Origin: an uncultured Collinsella sp.
GTDB taxonomy: Bacteria; Actinomycetota; Coriobacteriia; Coriobacteriales; Coriobacteriaceae
Direction of reading: 5' to 3'
Assembly: GCA_900542165.1 (NCBI GenBank)
Contig: UQMM01000017.1
Location: 1 to 46,476 of the forward strand
Length of the DNA: 46,476 nt
Shown here in pieces: positions 40,174-46,476 of the stretch. A program made the translations under genes and the position numbers. The notes under the pieces are model-generated. The model had not been told where the DNA came from. It did not search any database and saw only the letters and a program-made list of their open reading frames with translations. The stretch's first letter is position 1. Every line of letters starts with the position of its first letter.

Positions 40174-41112
40174 TTATGCCGAGGCCTTGCCCTTGCGGCG
40201 CTTGCGGACCGCGTGGATCACGATGTCCAGCAGCAACAGCACAATGGCTACGACCACGATAAGCACGGCGAACTCGCGCTTGCCCCAGTGGCGCCCGGCC
40301 AGCGACTTTTGCTTGTCGACGTCCTTCTTGTTGTACTTAGTGCGCACGCAATGCACCAGCAGGCGATGGTCGTTCACGCCATAGGGCGTGCAGGTGACGA
40401 GCGTCACCTTGTCGGCGCCGGGCTCGATAGTCAGCGACTCCATCTCCTCGGGCAGCACCACCTCGGAGTCCACCATCTTGTAGGCGAGCGTCTTGTTCAT
40501 GGTGTGCAGCAGCACCAGGTCGCCGGGCTCCAGCGAGTGGATGTCGTCGAACATGCTCAGGTTGCGCATGCCCGAGTGCGCGGTGAGCACGCAATGCGTC
40601 GAGGTGCCGCCCACCGGCAGGCTCGTGCCCTCCAGGTGGCCGACGCCCGCCATAAGGACTTCTTCGCTCGTGCCGTGGTAGATGGGCATGCTCACGTCGA
40701 TGGAGGGGATTTCGACCCAGCTCATCATGGGGTCGCGGTCAAAGATGAGCTGCTGAGCGTAGGGCTCGATCTGGTCGGCGGGGAGCTCGGTGGCCTCGCC
40801 CGCCAGCTGCTCGTTAAAGGAGCGCGCCTGGAGCAGGATGCGCTCGCGCTCCTCGGCAGACAGCGCGTCCACGGTGCTGGACACGGTGCTGATCTGGTTG
40901 AACACGCCCGAGGCCTCGAGCCGGTCCAAGATCCACGGCCAGGTCATAAGGCCCACGCCAATAAGGATGATGACGATGGTGATGAGCCGATCGGCCCAGC
41001 GCGGCAGCCGCTTGCGGCGGCGCTTGGGCTTTGGTTGAGGTTTGGGCTGAGGGCTTGAGCCACCGTTGTCCGCGGCGTTATTGCTCTTCATATGTTTGGC
41101 GCCCTGCACCAT
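40174..41112 (-). CDS. Class C sortase (pilin polymerase)
   Basis: A membrane transpeptidase of 312 residues that joins pilin subunits through isopeptide bonds. A Pro/Lys/Arg-rich cytoplasmic start (about 20-36) is followed by a membrane anchor (42-62), the catalytic domain with LTAHSG (His179), TLVTCTPYGVN (Cys241) and HRLLV (Arg250), and a second membrane segment with a basic tail, the class C plan. A DPMMSW segment (127-132) may be the active-site lid. The ATG at 41112 follows GAGGAG. Its pilins lie 2.5 kb away on the same strand, separated by accessory genes. Confidence 0.92.
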   Translation of the reverse strand: MVQGAKHMKSNNAADNGGSSPQPKPQPKPKRRRKRLPRWADRLITIVIILIGVGLMTWPWILDRLEASGVFNQISTVSSTVDALSAEERERILLQARSFNEQLAGEATELPADQIEPYAQQLIFDRDPMMSWVEIPSIDVSMPIYHGTSEEVLMAGVGHLEGTSLPVGGTSTHCVLTAHSGMRNLSMFDDIHSLEPGDLVLLHTMNKTLAYKMVDSEVVLPEEMESLTIEPGADKVTLVTCTPYGVNDHRLLVHCVRTKYNKKDVDKQKSLAGRHWGKREFAVLIVVVAIVLLLLDIVIHAVRKRRKGKASA

Positions 41113-41223
41113 CGCCGGTCACTCCTCTATAGCTCAGGTTGTCTAAACAAATAATAGCCGATTAGCGAGCTTCCGCGGCGGGCAACGCAGCTAGACTGCA
41201 CTGTCCGGGCCACGTTACCCCAC

Positions 41224-41997
41224 TCAACTGATCAAGCCATATGTTGCTTTCATCGTCTCGAGCAACTGCGCCATCGTTACGCCCGCAACCCCAATCTGTT
41301 TCAGATTGACGTCGCCCACCTCACAATCTTTAACAAACGCAAGCATATCGTCCTTCAGTTCTCCGCGCAGGTCGACACCTTCCGACTCGCCAAGCAGCTG
41401 AGCAAGCCTCAGCGCATCGCGTTTATGCTTTTTTACCTTCCTCGAATCAACGTTCTCCCCCGCTTCCCTTCTAGCTTTTAGGGCGAGATACGCCTTCGCT
41501 TTGAACGGGACAATGTATTCCGTACCCAGGACCGAAACGCCGCCTACGGTCCGAATTCCCTGAAGGAACAAGCTGTAGTAAGCATCGTCCAACAAAATTG
41601 CCGAAAGGCTGCTTATGTTTTCATCAACGTGAATTGGCGCCACATCAATCCCCTCACGACCCTTTAGAAAGTCGGGGCACTTCGCAAAGAGTTCGATCAT
41701 ACGGGGGTAACCCGGCCTCTTAGGCTCTGTAAACCGATAAAAACATGAGCCTTTGCCTTCGCCCCAGCCGCAGCGGTAACCGCCATCACGCACCAAAGTC
41801 CATATAGCTTCTGCCGTCTGAGGCAACCGGTCATCGGCGACAATTACAACATCAAAATCGTGAGTCATCCTAAACGGAAGTCCCGCCTCCGCGAGCAGAA
41901 TGTCGCATGCCGTGCCGCCGATAAGGGCATACGATCCTGCGGCTTCTTGCATATGCTGCTGAAATTCTTGAAGGCCTTTTACAGCGCTTCTTGCCAT
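41224..41997 (-). CDS. Nucleotidyltransferase, AbiEii/AbiGii-toxin-like
   Basis: A protein of 257 residues with the polymerase-beta-type nucleotidyltransferase core: IGGTACDIL (GG at 27-28) followed by HDFDVVI with the metal-binding Asp47 and Asp49. This pattern fits AbiEii/MenT-type toxins, which transfer nucleotides to tRNA, but could also be a non-toxic transferase. Its start overlaps the end of the helix-turn-helix gene upstream by 19 bases, so the two are translationally coupled, as in type IV toxin-antitoxin pairs. GC content and codon use are lower than in the flanking pilus genes. Confidence 0.8.
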   Translation of the reverse strand: MARSAVKGLQEFQQHMQEAAGSYALIGGTACDILLAEAGLPFRMTHDFDVVIVADDRLPQTAEAIWTLVRDGGYRCGWGEGKGSCFYRFTEPKRPGYPRMIELFAKCPDFLKGREGIDVAPIHVDENISSLSAILLDDAYYSLFLQGIRTVGGVSVLGTEYIVPFKAKAYLALKARREAGENVDSRKVKKHKRDALRLAQLLGESEGVDLRGELKDDMLAFVKDCEVGDVNLKQIGVAGVTMAQLLETMKATYGLIS

Positions 41998-42947
41998 GGA
42001 TATTCCTTTCCAAACATGCGATCGACTTCGAGCTGAATTCGCTCATCGTCGATTGCCGCCAAAGATAGCGCAAGCGAAATGTCGTCGACACGGGAGAAGC
42101 CGGCAAACACGGGCGCATAGCGCCACACTTGAATCATCGCCGTTTCGTTATCCGGCAACTCCCCGTCTGCGACTTCGAGGTCGCTCAGTTGACGCCATGC
42201 ACTTCTTAAGACGGCCTTTTGTTCCATACCCGGCGCAGCGAGCATCGAACGCGCAGCGAGCGCCGTCTCCCCGGCGTCAACAAGATAGTCGATCTGCGGC
42301 GTCTTCCTTGCAAAAAAGACCTTCGAGACAGGCGAGGAGAGCTCTGCCATGTGCTCGCTGAGCAGAAGATCGACGGCAACAGGGAACACGACGACACGTC
42401 GCTCGCGACGCTCGCGCCTCGCGAGTCCCCTGTCGACAAGCTCGGTTATGGCCTCACTCGCGCGGCTTGCCGAAATCCCAAGCGCACGACAAAGGTCATA
42501 GGGACGATATGGCTCCTGGGCTACTCCCCAGATTGCGGCAGCCTGTGCGTTGGGTGACATCTTGGTCGCGCGATTGCGAAACCGGGCACCGCCCCTCTCC
42601 GTGCAGGCTGTGCCCATAAATGGAAGAAAAGCCTGTCTACCTGGGCAGACAAAGGGAATCCCTTGTGCGATCAATGCTTTGCGCTGACGTGCATCGGCAT
42701 CAGGAAACGAAACGACAACGGGAGTCTCCGCACGCAAGGCTAGCTGGCTATAGACTCTCTTAGCCTCGGGAAGCCCGACGCCAGTAGGCAAACTTGCAAG
42801 CAAAAACGAAAAACCGTTTGCGTCAACAGCGCGGACCTCAATCGCCCGCAGATGCAGCGGTAAGCGTGCGGATCCAGGCCAAGTTTTGGCCTTGGCGGAA
42901 AGGCCTAGTGCTTCTTGTAAGTAGATTAGCGCTTCGTTCATTTCCAT
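41979..42947 (-). CDS. Helix-turn-helix partner of the nucleotidyltransferase (possible antitoxin)
   Basis: A protein of 322 residues. The N-terminal ~130 residues are unassigned; a winged-helix segment lies at about 145-205 (YDLCRALGISASRASEAITELVDRGLARRE); the C-terminal third is unassigned. It differs from classical AbiEi, where the winged helix is N-terminal. I start it at ATG 42947 because a perfect TATAAT (42978-42983 on the - strand) puts the transcription start downstream of an earlier in-frame ATG. A palindrome at the expected start site suggests autoregulation. Confidence 0.72.
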   Translation of the reverse strand: MEMNEALIYLQEALGLSAKAKTWPGSARLPLHLRAIEVRAVDANGFSFLLASLPTGVGLPEAKRVYSQLALRAETPVVVSFPDADARQRKALIAQGIPFVCPGRQAFLPFMGTACTERGGARFRNRATKMSPNAQAAAIWGVAQEPYRPYDLCRALGISASRASEAITELVDRGLARRERRERRVVVFPVAVDLLLSEHMAELSSPVSKVFFARKTPQIDYLVDAGETALAARSMLAAPGMEQKAVLRSAWRQLSDLEVADGELPDNETAMIQVWRYAPVFAGFSRVDDISLALSLAAIDDERIQLEVDRMFGKEYPWQEAL

Positions 42948-42959
42948 TGTTTTCGTTCG

Positions 42960-42983
42960 ATTCCAGTTTATATTGGAATTATA
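42960..42983 (-). promoter_or_regulatory. Promoter and operator of the HTH/nucleotidyltransferase pair
   Basis: On the - strand TATAAT (42978-42983) is a perfect -10 box. ATTCCA-N8-TGGAAT (42960-42979) is a perfect inverted repeat overlapping it and the predicted transcription start, and GGAATT recurs at 42994-42999. A poor -35 suggests weak or regulated transcription. Confidence 0.6.
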
Positions 42984-43072
42984 CATAATTTTCGGAATTA
43001 AAGAGATACCGTTCGTGCCTAAGCCTACATTTGAGTTTTCAAAATGTCCCGGATCGGCGGGATGATTCGGGA

Positions 43073-43180
43073 TACAATGTCAATAGAAAACGACGCACCC
43101 CGCGTAAGTGTACGAGAGCGCGGGCGGCCTAGTTTTCTGGTTTTGTTAAATGCCCGGGCTCCGAACCCCGGGCATTCTTA
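43073..43180 (+). ncRNA. Candidate small RNA facing the 49-codon membrane peptide gene
   Basis: A possible -10 box (TACAAT, 43073-43078) is followed by a hairpin with AGAAAAC (43085-43091)/GTTTTCT (43132-43138) and CCCGCG (43099-43104)/CGCGGG (43119-43124), then by a GC-rich stem TGCCCGGG (43151-43158)/CCCGGGCA (43167-43174) ending in TTCTTATTT. No -35 box is evident. The RNA would be antisense to the 3' end of the peptide mRNA on the - strand. Confidence 0.35.
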
Positions 43181-43327
43181 TTTGCGCTTGCGGCGCAAAT
43201 GCCGTCCACCGTCCGCACCGCGCGTGCGCCTACGGACCTTAAACCGAACCTCATACGAGTCAAGAAACGCGATGACGAACGTGCCCACCGCCGCGAGGGC
43301 GGCGAGCGCGTTAAGGAATTTCAGCAT
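43178..43327 (-). CDS. 49-residue membrane peptide (possible type I toxin)
   Basis: A short gene behind a near-perfect ribosome binding site (GGAGGT, 43333-43338, six bases from ATG 43327). The peptide has one membrane segment (residues ~3-22, FLNALAALAAVGTFVIAFL) and a strongly basic tail ending RRKRK. This is the layout of type I toxins and small stress peptides. The GC-rich hairpin at 43151-43174 would end its mRNA. A TAAAAT -10-like box (43384-43389 on the - strand) and a perfect palindrome TGCGAG-CA-CTCGCA (43391-43404) lie upstream. I do not recognise the family. Confidence 0.55.
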   Translation of the reverse strand: MLKFLNALAALAAVGTFVIAFLDSYEVRFKVRRRTRGADGGRHLRRKRK

Positions 43328-43631
43328 TTGGGGACCTCCGATCGAGTCGTCGGCCGCCCGCGCACGGGATGCGTCGCAAGGGTATTTTACTGCGAGCACT
43401 CGCACTTACAGCTGGTAAACGCAATATTTGCAAACATCTGTTCGATATTCATACGCTTGATACATCGGGCAATGGAGCCTTGCTGCGTTATCCCAAAAAA
43501 CGGGGCAGACTCCAGTGCGGAGTCTGCCCCGAAAAGAGAATGGCAAAGCAAGAACGTGGATGAACGAGAAAAGTGTCCGCAAGTCTCATGGCCATCACAT
43601 CCCACCTGCCAAAGGGATGGGTGAGCGAGCG
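43328..43631. other. Intergenic region upstream of the small peptide and downstream of the pilin
   Basis: Besides the small palindrome at 43391-43404 and the pilin terminator at 43501-43531, no gene or clear signal is seen. The region between them is AT-richer than average. Confidence 0.5.
43496..43531 (-). terminator. Terminator of the pilin operon
   Basis: CGGGGCAGACTCC (43501-43513) pairs with GGAGTCTGCCCCG (43519-43531) around five bases; on the - strand the stem is followed by TTTTTTGG. It ends pilin transcription before the accessory genes and the sortase. Confidence 0.9.
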
Positions 43632-45443
43632 TTACTCCTGCTCGGACTCCTCAGCCTGCTTACGGCTGCGGATGAGGTGCGCCACGCCGATGCACAGCAC
43701 CGCGCCACCAGCGATCCAAGTGAAGGTCACACCGTTAAGACCGGTCAGCGGGAGGCCAACCTGCTTGGTATCGCCAACGGTGATGTTGAAGGTACCATCG
43801 GCATTCTTCTCCGATCCGTCCTTTTTCGTCAGCTTGTTGTCGCCAGACTTTCCGTCGGTAAGGCCAGGGATGACCTTGTCGTTCTGGCCCTTGCTATCAA
43901 GCCTTCCCTCAAGCTTTGTCAGCTTGTAGCCCTGGCCCTCCTCATCATTAATTGTCGGTTCAATCGTAAATTCGAAAGACGAAACTGCGGTATAGCCATC
44001 GGGAGCTTTTTTCTCGGTTACGGTATAGGTACCAGCATCAAGACCGGTAAGCTGAATGGCGCCCTTTGCGTCCGTCGTTAAAACGGCCTCGTCATTGCTC
44101 AACGTACCGTTCTTCGCGACGTATTTCACCCCGTTATTCTCATCACCTGTGGTCGTGATGGTAAATTGCGCGCCCTCGAGAGCTGCTTCGGTGCCCAGGT
44201 CAACCTTATTAATCTGAAGGCCGTAGGTATAGTCCACGACGGTGTCGGACGCCGAGGTGCCAGCGCCTGCGGCCATGGGGTTGTTAGAATACTCGAGCGT
44301 AACAGTATTGGGGTTGCCCTCCAGCTTGCTGTTGGCCCCTGCAATAACCGCCTTTGCGTTGAGCTTTGCGTTGTAGAAGACAACAATCTTGGTGTTGGCA
44401 TCGATCGTAAGCTTTCCGCCTTTTTTCGCGGTGGCCGACTTCAGACCCTTTTCGCCCTTACTAAAATCGACTACCAGGTCACGACTGGAATCAGTGGGTT
44501 CAGTCACATTGTAGCTAGCCGGAGCAATCTCGGTATATGCATCACCGTTCAGTGCATAAACGCTAAGCGAGTCATGGACGTAGTCAAGACCCTTCTCCAG
44601 CGTATCCTTAAACTTATAGGAATAAGAGTCATAGCTGGCGTAGTTATCTGCGATCGTACCGGTTAGCTTATAGTTCACTACCTGACCGATCTGGGAGTCG
44701 GCAGCGTCCTTCCAATTGGCCTCGTCCTCCCCAGTAATGGCAACGCCCGTCACCTTGGAATCGTCGAGGACCTTTTTCTCAACCGTGGGGATGCTGGTCT
44801 TCTCATAAACGGTCACGGCATTACCACCCACGACTGCGAAGATGGGAGACGTGCCGGTGTTCTTCTTGTCAATACCCAGACTACTTTCGTTGGTCACAAA
44901 CAGGTAGTAGCCGTTGCCATTCGCCGAATTAGGAGTCCAAGAATAACCAGTAGGGATGTTAGTCGCGGCAGGTTTCTCACTCTCAACGGCATTCGCAACT
45001 GCGTAGAGAACATCGTCAGTAGCAACTCGCGTCCCCTTAACCTGTCCGTCAGCCAAACCTGCAGTTGATTTTTCCGCATGCGCCATGAGGAAGTCGGCGA
45101 CTTCCTGGGCCGTAGGGTTGTCACGCAGCCTATCTTCAACCTTCAAGCTGTGATCATTCTCCCAGCTAACAATGGCATTAATCACCGTCGTGCCAACCGT
45201 ATTGCTTGCCCACGTAATGTTCTGAGCGGTCTTGCCGCCGTTTTCAGTGTCGGTCACCGTAGCCTTAAAGATCTGGTACGCCTTGAACGTAGTGCTATCG
45301 TTCTTCTCGACCTGGCTGATCGTGATGCTATTGTCGCCCTCAGCAAACGCCATCGTGACCGGCGCCATGACGCCGCCGAAGCTCAGCGCCGCTGTGAGGC
45401 CTGCCGTTACTGCCAGGCGTGCGATGTTCTTGCTCATGCTCAT
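43632..45443 (-). CDS. LPxTG-like wall-anchored pilin (SpaA/Fim-like, isopeptide-forming)
   Basis: A protein of 603 residues. A signal peptide (1-~33, ending AFA) is followed by a first domain with FKAYQIFKATV as in major pilins, a middle domain with VVNYKLTGTI and KFKDTLEKGLDYV, and a C-terminal Cna-B/SpaA-like domain (YGLQINKVDL...EGAQFTI, E-box YTVTEKKAPDGY). VYEKTSIPTVEKK may be the pilin motif Lys segment. It ends with the sorting signal LPLTG, a membrane helix and a charged tail. ATG 45443 (MSMSKN) has AGAGGA 7 bases upstream. Likely the shaft pilin polymerised by the class C sortase; a terminator follows it. Confidence 0.9.
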   Translation of the reverse strand: MSMSKNIARLAVTAGLTAALSFGGVMAPVTMAFAEGDNSITISQVEKNDSTTFKAYQIFKATVTDTENGGKTAQNITWASNTVGTTVINAIVSWENDHSLKVEDRLRDNPTAQEVADFLMAHAEKSTAGLADGQVKGTRVATDDVLYAVANAVESEKPAATNIPTGYSWTPNSANGNGYYLFVTNESSLGIDKKNTGTSPIFAVVGGNAVTVYEKTSIPTVEKKVLDDSKVTGVAITGEDEANWKDAADSQIGQVVNYKLTGTIADNYASYDSYSYKFKDTLEKGLDYVHDSLSVYALNGDAYTEIAPASYNVTEPTDSSRDLVVDFSKGEKGLKSATAKKGGKLTIDANTKIVVFYNAKLNAKAVIAGANSKLEGNPNTVTLEYSNNPMAAGAGTSASDTVVDYTYGLQINKVDLGTEAALEGAQFTITTTGDENNGVKYVAKNGTLSNDEAVLTTDAKGAIQLTGLDAGTYTVTEKKAPDGYTAVSSFEFTIEPTINDEEGQGYKLTKLEGRLDSKGQNDKVIPGLTDGKSGDNKLTKKDGSEKNADGTFNITVGDTKQVGLPLTGLNGVTFTWIAGGAVLCIGVAHLIRSRKQAEESEQE

Positions 45444-45551
45444 CTTCTTTTCCTCTGCTTTCTGCTCGAATTCCATTCGATCGGTCATCGTCTGTCTGTG
45501 TCTTAGCATCTACTTCGCTACGTCTCGCCCCGCTCTCTGTGGGGCTGCCAG

Positions 45552-46476
45552 CTACTCTTTATGGCTGCCACCTCCCCGCTTGACCAGGAGCGCGACCACG
45601 ATGAGCGCGGCTCCGGCGACCGCTGCGGCGGCCGCGGCGTACATTGCCATATCGCCAGTCGAGGGCATAAAGCCTCCGGTGGTAATGCTAGGGGGTGTGC
45701 CGGTGGGCGTGTTGATGAGCGACGCCTCCAGGCTGCCCGTCGACCCGTCCGCGCTGTCGGCGCGCAGGGGCGACTCGGCCGTGATGGTGAGCTTGGGCTT
45801 GGCGGCGGCCACCTGGTCGACGTCCAGGCCCTCGGCCTTGACCGTCACGGAGCGCGTGCCCTCAAAGGCGGTGTAACCCTTAGGCGCCTTGAGCTCGCGG
45901 ACCTCCAGCTTGCCCGAGTCCACGCCCGAGACGGTCACGCGGCCGTCCTCGTCCGTGGTGACGGTGGCCTTGCCCTCCGCATCCCACGTGCCGTCGGCCG
46001 CCAGTGTGCGACCGCGGTCGTCGGCGATGCTCAGGACCGCCCCGGCAAGCGGCTTGTCGCCGTCGCTGCCGCGCTTGGTGAGCGCGAGATCCCAGGTGTA
46101 GGCGCACGCATCGTCGCTCGGCGTGCGGGTGAAGCCGGCGTCGCCGGACTGGTCGGCAAAGGGAGAGCGCGGGTAGCGCAGGTAGACCTCGTTGGGGTTG
46201 CCCTTCGCGATGCCGTGGTTACATGCGCTGTTGAGCGGTGCGTTGTACACGGCGACCACGCGGGCGCCCGCGGTGAAGGCGTCGGCCCCGCCGAGCGCGG
46301 CGACCAGGTCGCCGGTGCGCACGGTGAAGGTCTTACCGTCGACCGAGACCCTGCACTGGGCCGTGATGTCGGTCCAGCCCTTCGCGGGTTCGGTGCCGGC
46401 GCGACCGTCCTTACCGGCCGAGACGGCGTCGAAGCCGCCGTCCGCGCCCGCCGCCACGTACACGCGCATGCTCGCG
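45552..46476 (-). CDS. Wall-anchored SpaA-type pilin or adhesin (5' end beyond the window)
   Basis: The last ~308 residues of a surface protein whose reading frame stays open to the right edge. It contains a domain with SCNHGIAKGNPNEVYLRYPRSPF, a Cna-B/SpaA-like domain (WDLALTKRGSDGDKPLAGAVLSI, E-box LEVRELKAPKGY) and a sorting signal MPSTGD, a variant of LPxTG, then a membrane helix and a basic tail. It precedes the pilin gene by about 110 bases on the same strand and is probably the tip or basal subunit. Confidence 0.88.
   Translation of the reverse strand, partial: ASMRVYVAAGADGGFDAVSAGKDGRAGTEPAKGWTDITAQCRVSVDGKTFTVRTGDLVAALGGADAFTAGARVVAVYNAPLNSACNHGIAKGNPNEVYLRYPRSPFADQSGDAGFTRTPSDDACAYTWDLALTKRGSDGDKPLAGAVLSIADDRGRTLAADGTWDAEGKATVTTDEDGRVTVSGVDSGKLEVRELKAPKGYTAFEGTRSVTVKAEGLDVDQVAAAKPKLTITAESPLRADSADGSTGSLEASLINTPTGTPPSITTGGFMPSTGDMAMYAAAAAAVAGAALIVVALLVKRGGGSHKE

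Overview
The window looks like a chromosomal segment of a high-GC Gram-positive gut actinobacterium of the class Coriobacteriia, most likely a Collinsella relative. This is inferred from GC-rich codon use, the short intergenic spaces, a type III glutamine synthetase, a cobalamin-dependent methionine synthase with a separate activation protein, a BTAD-type regulator, and LPxTG-like pilins with a class C sortase. No rRNA gene or complete tRNA is present, so the species cannot be fixed.

Bases 1-5475 are the right end of a siphophage-like prophage, all on the + strand: the end of a tail gene, a complete diversity-generating retroelement (variable target gene with VR, Avd, template repeat TR, reverse transcriptase), small tail and lysis genes (XkdX-like, coiled-coil membrane protein, holin, amidase endolysin, small membrane protein), then a duplicated 92-bp block made of a terminator plus a tRNA T-arm-like remnant, which may mark the attachment region. 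Bases 5822-6127 are AT-rich and hold no gene.

Bases 6186-24515 are core metabolism: glnN (-); the metF, activation protein, metH operon (+); a UPF0210 gene; a SAM methyltransferase; yhbY; a 999-residue ATPase/BTAD regulator (-); nagB, a glucose-type EIIA and glmM (amino-sugar metabolism); rpsI-rplM with a hairpin leader; and a patatin-like lipase. Bases 24516-25855 hold a tandem array of palindromic 62-bp units, fragments resembling the tmRNA 3' end, and ssrA itself.

Bases 25856-36065 are more accessory: an unknown small protein, a PIN/ribbon-helix-helix toxin-antitoxin pair with a typical operator, a DUF6110-like protein plus P1B-type metal ATPase, a two-gene ABC exporter, a divergent AraC regulator, and an AAA/DUF4143 ATPase preceded by a 75-bp palindrome. 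One 18-bp operator-like motif occurs in front of both the metal ATPase operon and the ABC exporter.

Bases 36183-46476 carry gatCAB (-), whose GatB has an insertion of about 70 residues, and then a pilus locus on the - strand: a wall-anchored pilin running off the right edge, a second pilin, and a class C sortase. The last pilin and the sortase are separated by a helix-turn-helix/nucleotidyltransferase pair and by a 49-codon membrane peptide gene with a facing candidate RNA.

The most notable observations are the diversity-generating retroelement, a pair of intergenic elements (14419-14552 and 36183-36315) that share a core while their stems differ in sequence but still pair, and the unlabelled regulatory and toxin-antitoxin-like modules in the accessory regions.
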